From Streptomyces sp. ISL-94 (GTDB taxonomy: Bacteria > Actinomycetota > Actinomycetes > Streptomycetales > Streptomycetaceae): a stretch of DNA of 50,650 bases. Shown one piece after another: positions 27,085 through 35,628 of this stretch (its first letter is position 1; each line of letters opens with the position of its first letter). The notes beneath the pieces were generated by a model, which was given only the letters and a program-made list of their open reading frames with translations, searched no databases and had not been told where the DNA came from. The position numbers and the translations under genes are program-made. The stretch lies in assembly GCF_018614075.1 (NCBI RefSeq), contig NZ_JAGGOZ010000085.1:1-50650 (forward strand), in the 5' to 3' direction.

Positions 27085-27987
27085 TCAGCTCTTGACCAGC
27101 AGGCCGCGGCTGCGCAGTACCCACCGCTCGACCGGGCTGAAGATCAGCAGGTCGATCGCGATGCCGACGACCAGGATCAGGATGATGGCGAGGAACACGC
27201 CCGGCAGGTCGATGTTGTTGCGGCCGTTCTCCAGCAGCTGGCCGAGGCCGAGGCCCAGGTCGGGGGAGCTGGCGATGATCTCGGCGGCCATCAGCGAGCG
27301 CCAGGAGAAGGCCCAGCCCTGCTTCAGACCGGCCAGGTAGCCCGGCAGGGCGGCCGGCATGACGACGTGCCAGGCCCCGCGCAGGCCGGTGGCGCCGAGG
27401 GTGCGGCCGGCCCGCAGGAACAGCGGCGGGACCTGGTCGATGCCGGAGACGAGGCCGTTGGCGATGGACGGGACGGCGCCCAGCAGGATCACCGTGTACA
27501 TCATGGCGTCGTTGAGGCCGAACCACAGGACGGCCGGCGGCACCCAGGCCACCGACGGCAGCGACTGGAGGCCTTGGAGGATCGGGCCGATCGCGGCGCG
27601 GACGAACTTCACCCGGGCGACGAGCAGGCCCAGCGGGGTGCCGATGGCCAGGGCCAGCAGGAAGCCGAGCAGACCGCGCGAGACGCTGGTCCAGACGACC
27701 TCCAGCAGGGTGCCCTTGAGCCACATGTCGGACAGGCTGTCCCATACCGCGGACAGCGCGGGCAGCTTGGTCTCCTCGGTGACCTTCGCCGCGACGAGGA
27801 TCTGCCAGACCAGGAGCACGAGGCCCACGGCCAGGAACGGCGGCAGGACCTTCTTGACGAGGACCTCGCGGACGGGCGTGCGGTGGGTCTCGACGGCGTC
27901 GAGGGCGTCCAGGCCGGCCTCCAGGCCCGCCAGGTCCTCGGTCTTGCCCTTGGCCGCGACCTTCGGGGTGGTGTCAGTGCTGGCCAT
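27085..27987 (-). CDS. ssuC: Sulfonate/nitrate/taurine-type ABC permease
   Basis: A 300-residue inner-membrane protein with about six hydrophobic spans. A hydrophilic N-terminal stretch (~50 residues) precedes the first span (PPFLAVGLVLLVWQILVA). The SsuC/TauC-family coupling region LGATGLRGAWHVVMPAALPG is present. ATG 27987 lies inside the 3' end of the ATPase gene (14-bp overlap), which indicates coupling. The operon context with cys genes supports import of an organosulfur compound such as aliphatic sulfonates, though the ligand is not proven. Confidence 0.9.
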   Translation of the reverse strand: MASTDTTPKVAAKGKTEDLAGLEAGLDALDAVETHRTPVREVLVKKVLPPFLAVGLVLLVWQILVAAKVTEETKLPALSAVWDSLSDMWLKGTLLEVVWTSVSRGLLGFLLALAIGTPLGLLVARVKFVRAAIGPILQGLQSLPSVAWVPPAVLWFGLNDAMMYTVILLGAVPSIANGLVSGIDQVPPLFLRAGRTLGATGLRGAWHVVMPAALPGYLAGLKQGWAFSWRSLMAAEIIASSPDLGLGLGQLLENGRNNIDLPGVFLAIILILVVGIAIDLLIFSPVERWVLRSRGLLVKS

Positions 27988-28771
27988 GGCGGCGGATCTC
28001 CCCACGCAGGTGTTCAGTGATCTCAAGGGACAGCTCCGCGACGTCCGCGTCCTCGATGCGGCGCGGCTGCGGGATGTCCACGGTCCATTCCTTCGCGACC
28101 CGGCCGGGCCGCGAGGACAGCAGGACCACGCGCTCGGCGAGCCGTACGGCCTCGCGGACGTTGTGGGTGACGAAGAGGACGGAGAGCCCCGTCTCAGCCC
28201 AGATGCGCGTCAGTTCGCCGTGCAGCACGTCACGGGTGATGGCGTCGAGGGCCGCGAACGGCTCGTCCATCAGCAGCAGCCGGCTGTCCTGGGCGAGCGC
28301 CCGGGCCAGGGCCACGCGCTGGCGCATGCCGCCCGACAGCTCGTGCACGCGCTTGCCGTACGCGCCGCCGAGCCGGACCAGCTCCAGCAGCCGCTCGGCC
28401 TCCGGCTTGCGGTCGGCCTTGGCCACCCCGCGCAGGCGCAGGGCGAGTTCGATGTTCTTGCCCGCGGTCAGCCACGGGAAGAGGGCGTGCTCCTGGAACA
28501 TGAGCGCCGGCCGGCCGCCGGGGGTCTCGATGGACCCCGCGGACGGCTTGTCCAGGCCCGCGACCAGATTCAGCAGGGTGGACTTTCCACACCCGGAGGC
28601 CCCCAGGATGGTGACGAACTCTCCGGGAGCGACATCGAGGTTGATGTCGTCCAGGACGAGCTGCGATCCGGCCGGGCCGGAGAAGGACTTCGAGACGTGC
28701 TCGATGCGCGCGGCGTGCGTGAGCTGCTCCGCTACGGTGCCCTCGGCAGCCTTGGCAAGCGTGGTGGCCAT
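27974..28771 (-). CDS. ssuB: Sulfonate-type ABC transporter ATPase
   Basis: A 265-residue ATP-binding protein with Walker A GASGCGKST, Q-loop FQEHALFPW, signature LSGGMRQRVALARAL, Walker B LLLMDEPF and the H-loop His in VTHNVREA. The ribosome-binding site decides the start: AGGAGG lies 8 nt before ATG 28771. The in-frame GTG 9 nt further upstream would sit on top of it. It overlaps the permease gene by 14 bp and follows the binding-protein gene by 35 bp. Confidence 0.93.
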   Translation of the reverse strand: MATTLAKAAEGTVAEQLTHAARIEHVSKSFSGPAGSQLVLDDINLDVAPGEFVTILGASGCGKSTLLNLVAGLDKPSAGSIETPGGRPALMFQEHALFPWLTAGKNIELALRLRGVAKADRKPEAERLLELVRLGGAYGKRVHELSGGMRQRVALARALAQDSRLLLMDEPFAALDAITRDVLHGELTRIWAETGLSVLFVTHNVREAVRLAERVVLLSSRPGRVAKEWTVDIPQPRRIEDADVAELSLEITEHLRGEIRRHGQH

Positions 28772-28806
28772 GGTCGTCACCTCCTGGGATAGCTGGGATT
28801 ACGGGA

Positions 28807-29928
28807 TTACTTGGCGCCGAGGCCGGCGTCGGAGACCTCGGGCTTTCCGGCGGCCTTCAGGACCTTGTTCAGGAGCGTCAGGTCGTAGATGCCGGCCAGG
28901 TCGGGCTGCTCGATGAGCTTCGACTTGACCGCGGAGTCGGCCTGCTTCTGCAGCGTCGCGGCCAGCGGGTCGTCGGTGACGAGGATGCTCGACCACGCCG
29001 GGTCGATGATCTTCGCGTCGAGCGGCTTGCCGCCGTCCGCCGCCAGCTTCGCGTTCGCGGACGCCTTCGCCTTGTCCGGGTTGGCGTTGATCCACTCGTT
29101 GGTCTTCACCGTGCCCTGGAGCACGGCCTCGACCACGTCCGGGTGCGCCTTGAGGAACTTCTGGGACACGATGACGTTCGTGATCACGAACTTCTTGTCG
29201 GGCCACAGGCTGGTCTCGTCGAGGAGGACGGAGCCGCCGTCGGAGACGAGCTTGGAGGCCGTGGGCTCCGGTACCCAGGCGCCGTCGATCGAGCCCTGCT
29301 TGAAGGCGTCCGGGGTGACCTTGTTGTCCGTACGGACGACGGAGACGTCGCCCTTGCCGGACTCCGGGTCGACCGTCCAGCCCTTCTCCGCGATCCAGTT
29401 GAGGAACGCGACGTCCTGCGTGTTCCCCTTCTGCGGGGTGGCGATCTTCTTGCCCTTGAGGTCGTCCAGGGTCTTGATCTTGTCCGGGTTCACGACCAGC
29501 TTGACGCCGCCGGAGGCGGAGCCGGAGATGATCCGCAGGTTGGAGCCCTTGGACTTCACGTAGCCGTTGATCGACGGCGAGGGGCCGATGAAGCCGATGT
29601 CGAGAGAGCCGCCGTTGAGGGCTTCGATCTCGGACGGGCCGGCGTTGAAGGACTGCGGCTTGATCGCGGTTCCGCCCAGTTCCTTCTGGATCAGGCCCTC
29701 CTGGAGGCCGACCAGAGCGGTGGCGTGCGTCAGGTTCGGGAAGTACCCGATGCGGACCTCGGGGGCCGAGAGCTTCTTGCCGCCGGTCGCGGCGTTCGCC
29801 TGCTTGTCCTCGGCCTTCTCGGCCTGGGAGCCGTAGCCGCAGGAGGCGAGCGCGCCGATCAGCAGCGGCAGGGCGGCAGCGGCGGCGACGCCGCGCAGGG
29901 TGGTTCGGGGGGTGCGGATGGCAGGCAC
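28807..29928 (-). CDS. ssuA: Sulfonate-type ABC substrate-binding lipoprotein
   Basis: A 373-residue secreted lipoprotein of the SsuA/TauA/NMT1 class. The signal sequence has lipobox LASC, lipidated at Cys30. The mature domain starts VRIGYFPNLTHATALVGL and contains LDIGFIGPSP and LKGKKIATPQKGNTQ, typical of these two-lobed binding proteins. The start is GTG 29928 with AGAGGAAG upstream. It is the first gene of the ABC module inside the cys operon and would capture an organosulfur compound or sulfate-like anion. The ligand is inferred from context only. Confidence 0.88.
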   Translation of the reverse strand: MPAIRTPRTTLRGVAAAAALPLLIGALASCGYGSQAEKAEDKQANAATGGKKLSAPEVRIGYFPNLTHATALVGLQEGLIQKELGGTAIKPQSFNAGPSEIEALNGGSLDIGFIGPSPSINGYVKSKGSNLRIISGSASGGVKLVVNPDKIKTLDDLKGKKIATPQKGNTQDVAFLNWIAEKGWTVDPESGKGDVSVVRTDNKVTPDAFKQGSIDGAWVPEPTASKLVSDGGSVLLDETSLWPDKKFVITNVIVSQKFLKAHPDVVEAVLQGTVKTNEWINANPDKAKASANAKLAADGGKPLDAKIIDPAWSSILVTDDPLAATLQKQADSAVKSKLIEQPDLAGIYDLTLLNKVLKAAGKPEVSDAGLGAK

Positions 29929-29958
29929 GGGAGGACTTCCTCTCGTGACGTGGTCATC

Positions 29959-30060
29959 TCATGACGCACGTCTTCGCTTGTGGAACAGGGGCGGGTACGG
30001 CTCGTGGGGGGTGAGGGCGCGAAGGCGGGATGCCGACGGCAATTCGGTCATCGCACACAT
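29959..30060 (-). CDS. Possible 33-residue mini-ORF before ssuA
   Basis: ATG 30060 has GGAGGG 8 nt upstream, a better ribosome-binding site than many real genes here. It encodes 33 basic, Pro-rich residues (start MCAMTELPSASR, end HKRRRAS) and stops 30 bp before ssuA. An internal ATG at 30051 forms an ATGA overlap with the stop of the preceding mini-ORF. No homology is recognised. It could be a regulatory leader for the ABC module or chance. Confidence 0.35.
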   Translation of the reverse strand: MCAMTELPSASRLRALTPHEPYPPLFHKRRRAS

Positions 30061-30146
30061 CGCGCCACCCCTCCCTGGCCGCTCCCGAGGGCGCCGCTGC
30101 CCACGCGGCCGCCCTCCTTGGCGAAGGTGGAGTAGATGTCGAGCAT
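30048..30146 (-). CDS. Possible 32-residue mini-ORF directly after cysN
   Basis: It starts at ATG 30146, 3 bp beyond the cysN stop, and encodes a 32-residue Gly-rich peptide beginning MLDIYSTFAKEGG and ending ARCVR. Its stop overlaps a second ATG (ATGA). No family is recognised. Tight linkage and a chained start/stop arrangement are the only support. Confidence 0.3.
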   Translation of the reverse strand: MLDIYSTFAKEGGRVGSGALGSGQGGVARCVR

Positions 30147-30149
30147 GAT

Positions 30150-31499
30150 CTAGAAGTCCCACCCTTCTTCATCCGCCTGCACGGTGGTCTCGGCCTTGGA
30201 GGCGAAGGACTCGCCCGCCATGCCCGCCGCCAGAGTGGTTCCGTCGGCCGGGTCGATCAGCAGGAAGGACCCGGTGCGGCGCGAGTCGGCGTACGCGTCG
30301 AGCGCGAGCGGCTCGGCGGTGCGGACGACCACGCGGCCGATGTCGTTGGCCACCAGCTGCCCGGGGTTCGGGTGCTGGGACAGGTCGTCCAGGGTCAGCC
30401 GCGAGGGGATCTCCTTGACGATCGCCTTGACCGTGCGCGTCGTGTGCTTGATCAGCACCCGGGCGCCCACGGCCAGGGGCTGGTCCGCCACGTGGCAGAC
30501 CGTCGCCTCGACGTCCTGCGTGGTGGCCGGGGCGCTCGCGGACGGCGCGATCAGGTCGCCGCGCGAGATGTCGATGTCGTCCGCCAGGCGCAGGGTCACC
30601 GACTGCGGGGCCCAGGCGATGTCGACGCTCTCGCCGAGCGCGTCGATGCCCACGATGGTGCTGGTACGGCCCGAGGGCAGCACGGTCACGGCCTCGCCGA
30701 CGCGCAGCACGCCGGAGGCGATCTGGCCCGCGTAGCCGCGGTAGTCGGGGTGCTCGGCGGACTGCGGGCGGATCACGTACTGCACCGGGAAGCGCGCCGG
30801 GCACGCGGTGAGGTCGTGGCTGACCGGGACGGTCTCCAGGTGCTCGAGCACCGTCGGGCCGCCGTACCAGTCCATGTTGGCGGAGGGCTCGACCACGTTG
30901 TCCCCGGCCAGGGCCGAGATCGGGATCGCGGTGATCTCCGGGACGCCCAGGTCGGATGCGTAGGCGGTGAACTCCTCGGCGATCGCCGCGAAGACCGACT
31001 CCTCGTAGCCCACCAGGTCCATCTTGTTGACGGCCAGCACCACGTGCGGGACGCGCAGCAGCGCGGCGACGGCCGCGTGCCGGCGGGTCTGCTCGATCAC
31101 GCCGTTGCGGGCGTCGACCAAGACCACGGCCAGGTCGGCGGTGGAGGCGCCGGTGACCATGTTCCGCGTGTACTGCACGTGCCCCGGGGTGTCCGCGAGG
31201 ATGAACCGGCGGCGCGCGGTGGCGAAGTAGCGGTACGCGACGTCGATGGTGATGCCCTGCTCCCGCTCGGCCCGCAGGCCGTCGGTGAGCAGCGCGAGGT
31301 CGGGGGCCTCCTGGCCGCGCTGGGCGGAGACGGCCTCGACGGCCTCCATCTGGTCGGTCAGGACCGACTTGGAGTCGTGCAGCAGGCGGCCGACCAGCGT
31401 GGACTTGCCGTCGTCGACGGATCCGGCGGTCGCGAAGCGCAGCAGGGTGGTCGCTGCGAGGTCAGCCAGGTGGGCGACCTGATCGGTGGTGCTGGTCAT
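30150..31499 (-). CDS. cysN: Sulfate adenylyltransferase subunit 1 (GTPase) CysN
   Basis: A 449-residue EF-Tu-like GTPase that drives APS synthesis by CysD. G motifs are visible: GSVDDGKST (G1), DTPGHVQYTRNM (G3) and NKMDLVGYEE (G4), followed by two beta-barrel domains. There is no fused APS-kinase domain; a separate cysC lies upstream. It begins 2 bp after the cysD stop. Length and motifs are normal. Confidence 0.96.
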   Translation of the reverse strand: MTSTTDQVAHLADLAATTLLRFATAGSVDDGKSTLVGRLLHDSKSVLTDQMEAVEAVSAQRGQEAPDLALLTDGLRAEREQGITIDVAYRYFATARRRFILADTPGHVQYTRNMVTGASTADLAVVLVDARNGVIEQTRRHAAVAALLRVPHVVLAVNKMDLVGYEESVFAAIAEEFTAYASDLGVPEITAIPISALAGDNVVEPSANMDWYGGPTVLEHLETVPVSHDLTACPARFPVQYVIRPQSAEHPDYRGYAGQIASGVLRVGEAVTVLPSGRTSTIVGIDALGESVDIAWAPQSVTLRLADDIDISRGDLIAPSASAPATTQDVEATVCHVADQPLAVGARVLIKHTTRTVKAIVKEIPSRLTLDDLSQHPNPGQLVANDIGRVVVRTAEPLALDAYADSRRTGSFLLIDPADGTTLAAGMAGESFASKAETTVQADEEGWDF

Positions 31500-31501
31500 C
31501 T

Positions 31502-32455
31502 TTAGAAGTACCCTTCGCGCTTGCGGTCTTCCATCGCGGCCTCGGACATCTTGTCGTCGGCGCGGGTCGCGCCCCGCTCGGTGAGGCGGGAGACGGCGAT
31601 CTCGGCGATCACGGCGTCCAGCGTGGCGGCGTCGGAGTCGACGGCGCCGGTGCAGGACATGTCACCGACGGTGCGGTAGCGGATGAGACGGGTCTCGGGC
31701 GTCTCGCCCTCCTTCGGGCCGCCCCACTCGCCGGCCGTCAGCCACATGCCGGCCCGCTGGAAGACCTCGCGCTCGTGGGCGAAGTAGATCTCCGGCAGCT
31801 CGATGCCCTCGCGGGCGATGTACTGCCAGACGTCCAGCTCGGTCCAGTTGGACAGCGGGAAGACGCGCACGTGCTCGCCGGGGGCGTGGCGGCCGTTGTA
31901 GAGCTGCCACAGCTCGGGGCGCTGGCGGCGCGGGTCCCACTGGGAGAACTCGTCGCGCAGGCTGAACACCCGCTCCTTGGCGCGGGCCTTCTCCTCGTCG
32001 CGGCGGCCGCCGCCGAAGACGGCGTCGAACTTGAGCTGCTGGATCGCGTCGGTCAGCGGGACGGTCTGCAGCGGGTTGCGCGTGCCGTCCGGGCGCTCGC
32101 GCAGCTTGCCCGCGTCGATGTAGTCCTGCACGGACGCCACGTGCAGGCGCAGGCCGTGCTTCTCGACCGTGCGGTCGCGGTACTCCAGCACCTCGGGGAA
32201 GTTGTGGCCCGTGTCGACGTGCAGCAGCGTGAAGGGCACCGGCGCCGGCGCGAACGCCTTCAGCGCCAGGTGCAGCATGACGATGGAGTCCTTGCCGCCG
32301 GAGAAGAGGATCACCGGCTTCTCGAACTCGCCCGCCACCTCGCGGAAGATGTGCACGGCCTCGGATTCGAGGGCGTCGAGGTGCGACAGCGCGTAGGGCG
32401 CGGACCCCAAAGAATCATCTGCAGCGTCGTGGACGTGTGCGACGGTGGCCGTCAT
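31502..32455 (-). CDS. cysD: Sulfate adenylyltransferase subunit 2 CysD
   Basis: A 317-residue adenine-nucleotide alpha-hydrolase-fold enzyme that makes adenosine 5'-phosphosulfate (APS) from sulfate and ATP together with CysN. The PP-loop SGGKDSIVMLHLALKAF and the region FGGGRRDEEKARAKER are visible, and the C-terminus ends DRKREGYF as usual. ATG 32455 overlaps the cysC stop by 4 nt (ATGA). Confidence 0.96.
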   Translation of the reverse strand: MTATVAHVHDAADDSLGSAPYALSHLDALESEAVHIFREVAGEFEKPVILFSGGKDSIVMLHLALKAFAPAPVPFTLLHVDTGHNFPEVLEYRDRTVEKHGLRLHVASVQDYIDAGKLRERPDGTRNPLQTVPLTDAIQQLKFDAVFGGGRRDEEKARAKERVFSLRDEFSQWDPRRQRPELWQLYNGRHAPGEHVRVFPLSNWTELDVWQYIAREGIELPEIYFAHEREVFQRAGMWLTAGEWGGPKEGETPETRLIRYRTVGDMSCTGAVDSDAATLDAVIAEIAVSRLTERGATRADDKMSEAAMEDRKREGYF

Positions 32456-33051
32456 GCCAGACCCCTCTCGGTGAGCAGCGCGTGCAGGGCCGAAGCCGAC
32501 TCCTGGACGGTCTGCGTGTGCGACTCGATACGGAGGTCCGGGGACTCCGGCGCCTCGTACGGGTCGTCGACCCCGGTCAGACCGGAGATCTCGCCCGCCG
32601 CCTGCTTGGCGTACAGGCCCTTCACGTCACGCTCGGAGCACACCTCGACCGGGGTGGCCACGTGCACTTCGAGGTAGTTCGTCTCGGCGGCCGCGTGGCG
32701 CCCCCGGACGGCCTCACGGCTGTCCGCGAACGGCGCGATCACCGGCACCAGCGCCTTGACGCCGTTGCTCGCGAGGAGCTGGGCGACGAAGCCGATCCGC
32801 TGCACGTTGGTGTGCCGGTCCTCACGGCTGAAACCGAGGCCGGCGGAGAGGAACTCGCGGATCTCGTCGCCGTCGAGGACCTCCACGCGGTGGCCCTCGG
32901 CGCGCAGCCGGTCGGCCAGCGCGTAGGCGATGGTGGTCTTGCCCGCGCTCGGCAGCCCGGTCAGCCACACGGTGGCGCCCTGGTCGCTCACGCTCATCTG
33001 CTCTGTCTCCGTAAGTTCCGTACGTTCGGTTTCGGTACGCTCGGTCGTCAT
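32452..33051 (-). CDS. cysC: Adenylylsulfate kinase CysC
   Basis: A 199-residue APS kinase. The P-loop is GLPSAGKTT, followed by VLDGDEIREFLSAGLGFS with the usual APS-binding region, and VHVATPVEVCSERDVKGLY. It phosphorylates APS to PAPS. The first 18 residues are a repetitive Thr-Glu-Arg run that other APS kinases lack. ATG 33051 overlaps the cysH stop (TGATG), and ATG 32997 is an alternative that would omit the repeat. The stop overlaps cysD by 4 nt. Its presence beside an APS-type reductase is notable. Confidence 0.93.
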   Translation of the reverse strand: MTTERTETERTELTETEQMSVSDQGATVWLTGLPSAGKTTIAYALADRLRAEGHRVEVLDGDEIREFLSAGLGFSREDRHTNVQRIGFVAQLLASNGVKALVPVIAPFADSREAVRGRHAAAETNYLEVHVATPVEVCSERDVKGLYAKQAAGEISGLTGVDDPYEAPESPDLRIESHTQTVQESASALHALLTERGLA

Positions 33052-33749
33052 CAGCCGTGCAGTCCGCACTCGGTCTTGCCCCGCCCGGCCCAGCGGCCGG
33101 CCCGCGCGTCCTCGCCCTCCGCCACCCGGCGGGTGCAGGGGGCGCAGCCGACGGAGGCGTAACCGTCCATCAGCAGCGGGTTCGTGAGCACGCCGTGTTC
33201 CGCGACGTACGCGTCCACGTCGTCCTGGGTCCAGCGGGCGATCGGGGAGATCTTGACCTTCTGCCGCTTCTCGTCCCAGCCGACCACCGGAGTGTTCGCC
33301 CGGGTCGGGGACTCGTCGCGGCGCAGGCCCGTCGCCCACGCGTCGTACGCGGTCAGGCCCTCTTCGAGGGGCTTGACCTTGCGCAGCGCGCAGCACAGGT
33401 CGGGGTCGCGGTCGTGCAGCCTGGGGCCGTACTCCGCGTCCTGCTCGGCCACGGTCCGGCGCGGGGTGAGGGTGATGACGTTGACGTCCATCACGGCCTC
33501 GACCGCGTCGCGGGTGCCGATGGTCTCCTCGAAGTGGTAGCCGGTGTCGAGGAAGACCACGTCCACGCCGGGGAAGGCGCGGGACGCCAGGTGGGCGACG
33601 ACCGCGTCCTCCATGGAGGAGGTGACGCAGAACTTCTTGCCGAAGGTCTCGGCCGCCCAGGTGAGGATCTCCAGCGCGGAGGCGTCCTCGAGGTCCCGTC
33701 CGGCCTGCTCGGCCAGCGCTTTGAGACCCGTGTCTTGAGTGGTGGTCAT
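33051..33749 (-). CDS. cysH: Adenylylsulfate (APS) reductase CysH, 4Fe-4S type
   Basis: A 232-residue thioredoxin-dependent reductase that converts activated sulfate to sulfite. The PP-loop-like segment is CVTSSMEDAVVAHLA. Four cluster cysteines are present as Cys119-Cys120 (LCCALRK) and Cys202/Cys205 (CAPCTRR), with the catalytic Cys228 in ECGLHG at the C-terminus. The CC/CxxC cluster marks APS rather than PAPS reductases. ATG 33749 has GGAGGGG upstream and overlaps the zinc-ribbon gene stop by 4 nt. Confidence 0.95.
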   Translation of the reverse strand: MTTTQDTGLKALAEQAGRDLEDASALEILTWAAETFGKKFCVTSSMEDAVVAHLASRAFPGVDVVFLDTGYHFEETIGTRDAVEAVMDVNVITLTPRRTVAEQDAEYGPRLHDRDPDLCCALRKVKPLEEGLTAYDAWATGLRRDESPTRANTPVVGWDEKRQKVKISPIARWTQDDVDAYVAEHGVLTNPLLMDGYASVGCAPCTRRVAEGEDARAGRWAGRGKTECGLHG

Positions 33750-33925
33750 ATCTCGTCCCCTCCAGCGGTGTTCGACTGAACGCCCCGGGCCAGCAGCCCG
33801 AGGTACTTCAGCTGGAAGGCTCGGTTGCAGGCCCTGCATTCCCAGGCGCCGTGACCCGTCTCGTTCGGAAACAGGTCCTCGTCGCCGCAGTACGGGCAGT
33901 AGAACGGTGCGGCGCGCTCGCTCAC
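33746..33925 (-). CDS. Small four-cysteine zinc-ribbon-like protein
   Basis: A 59-residue protein starting at GTG 33925. It has CPYCG near residue 10 and CRACN near residue 30, a two-knuckle zinc ribbon with CxxC pairs about 20 residues apart, then a basic/hydrophobic tail. It is coupled at both ends: its GTGA start overlaps the sulfite reductase stop and its ATGA stop overlaps the cysH start. A similar small gene sits between these genes in other Streptomyces cys operons, so it is probably functional. Its role is unknown; metal or electron-transfer chaperoning is speculation. Confidence 0.85.
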   Translation of the reverse strand: MSERAAPFYCPYCGDEDLFPNETGHGAWECRACNRAFQLKYLGLLARGVQSNTAGGDEI

Positions 33926-35628
33926 GAGAGGTCCTCGTCCTTCGCACGGCCGACCCAGGCGGCGAAGCGCTCGCCGTCCTCACGCTGCTCCTCGAAGCGC
34001 GTGACGACCCGCTCGACGTAGTCGGGCAGACCGGCCGAGGTGACCTTGAGGCCGCGGACCTTGCGGCCGAAGCCGGCCTCCAGGCCGAGGGCGCCGCCCA
34101 GGTGGACCTGGTAGCCCTCCACCTGGTTGCCGTCCTCGTCCAGGACCAGCTGGCCCTTGAGACCGATGTCCGCCACCTGGATACGGGCGCAGGCGTTCGG
34201 GCAGCCGTTGATGTTGATGGTGAGCGGCTCGGCGAACTCCGGCAGGCGGCGCTCCAGCTCGTCGATCAGCGAGGCGCCGCGCGCCTTCGTCTCGACGATG
34301 GCCAGCTTGCAGAACTCGATGCCGGTGCAGGCCATGGTGCCGCGGCGGAACGGGGACGGCTTGACCCGCAGGTCCAGCGCCTCCAGTGCCTCGACGACGG
34401 AGTCGACCTGGTCCGCCTCGATGTCGAGCACGATCATCTTCTGCTCGGCGGTGGTGCGCAGGCGGCCGGAGCCGTGCTGCTCGGCGACGTCCGCGATCTT
34501 GGTCAGCATGGCGCCGTCGACGCGGCCGACGCGGGGCGCGAAGCCGACGTAGAACTTGCCGTCCTGCTGCTGGTGCACGCCGACGTGGTCGCGCCACTGG
34601 CCGCTGGGCTGCTCGGGCGCGGGGCCGTCGGTCAGCTTGCCCTTCAGGTACTCGTCCTCCAGGACCTGGCGGAACTTGGCCGGGCCCCAGTCGGCGACGA
34701 GGAACTTCAGGCGGGCGCGGGTGCGCAGGCGGCGGTAGCCGTAGTCGCGGAAGATCGAGATGACGCCCTCGTAGACGTCCGGGACCTCGTCGAGCGAGAC
34801 CCAGGTGCCCAGGCGCACGCCCAGCTTGGGGTTGGTGGAGAGACCGCCGCCGACCCAGACGTCGAAGCCGGGGCCGTGCTCGGGGTGGTTCACCCCCACG
34901 AACGCGATGTCGTTGATCTCGTGCGCCACGTCGAGCAGGGGCGAGCCGGAGATCGCGGACTTGAACTTGCGGGGCAGGTTGGAGAAGGCCGGGTTGCCCA
35001 CGATGCGGCGCTGGATCTCGTCGATGGCGGGGGAGCCGTCGATGATCTCGTCCTGGGCGATGCCGGCCACGGGCGAACCGAGGATGACGCGGGGCGTGTC
35101 ACCGCAGGCCTCGGTGGTGGACAGGCCGACGGCCTCCAGGCGGCGCCAGATCTCGGGGACGTCCTCGATCCGGATCCAGTGGTACTGCACGTTCTGGCGG
35201 TCGGTGAGGTCCGCGGTGCCGCGCGCGAACTCCTCGGAGATCTCGCCGATGACGCGGAGCTGCTCGGTGGTCAGCCGGCCGCCGTCGATGCGGACGCGCA
35301 GCATGAAGTACTTGTCGTCCAGCTCCTCCGGCTCCAGGATCGCCGTCTTGCCGCCGTCGATCCCGGGCTTGCGCTGGGTGTACAGGCCCCACCAGCGCAT
35401 GCGGCCGCGGAGGTCGTTGGGGTCGATCGAGTCGAAGCCCGTCTTGGAGTAGACGTTCTCGATGCGTGTCCGCACATTGAGACCGTCGTCGTCCTTTTTG
35501 AACTGCTCGTTGCCGTTGAGGGGCGTGTGGTGTCCGACGGCCCACTGACCCTCACCGCGGTGACGGCCGGTCTTGCGGCGCGCGGCGGCTGCGGGGGCGG
35601 CTGCGGGCGTTTCGGGGGTGGCGGCCAT
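33922..35628 (-). CDS. sirA: Ferredoxin-dependent sulfite reductase (siroheme, 4Fe-4S)
   Basis: A 568-residue assimilatory nitrite/sulfite reductase-family enzyme. Two ferredoxin-like repeats flank the siroheme domains. Cluster cysteines lie in CTGIEFCK and NGCPNACA (Cx5C and CxxxC) in the last third. Siroheme-binding basic residues are in RTRARLKF. The cys gene context assigns it to sulfite rather than nitrite. ATG 35628 has AAGGA upstream. A 220-bp leader separates it from the leader peptide ORF. The gene name follows S. coelicolor usage; cysI is the generic alternative. Confidence 0.93.
   Translation of the reverse strand: MAATPETPAAAPAAAARRKTGRHRGEGQWAVGHHTPLNGNEQFKKDDDGLNVRTRIENVYSKTGFDSIDPNDLRGRMRWWGLYTQRKPGIDGGKTAILEPEELDDKYFMLRVRIDGGRLTTEQLRVIGEISEEFARGTADLTDRQNVQYHWIRIEDVPEIWRRLEAVGLSTTEACGDTPRVILGSPVAGIAQDEIIDGSPAIDEIQRRIVGNPAFSNLPRKFKSAISGSPLLDVAHEINDIAFVGVNHPEHGPGFDVWVGGGLSTNPKLGVRLGTWVSLDEVPDVYEGVISIFRDYGYRRLRTRARLKFLVADWGPAKFRQVLEDEYLKGKLTDGPAPEQPSGQWRDHVGVHQQQDGKFYVGFAPRVGRVDGAMLTKIADVAEQHGSGRLRTTAEQKMIVLDIEADQVDSVVEALEALDLRVKPSPFRRGTMACTGIEFCKLAIVETKARGASLIDELERRLPEFAEPLTININGCPNACARIQVADIGLKGQLVLDEDGNQVEGYQVHLGGALGLEAGFGRKVRGLKVTSAGLPDYVERVVTRFEEQREDGERFAAWVGRAKDEDLS

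Noticed and set aside
33922..35628. Nitrite reductase
   Set aside because: The fold is shared, but the operon with cysH, cysC, cysD, cysN and the leader peptide points to sulfite, and no nitrate-assimilation gene is adjacent.
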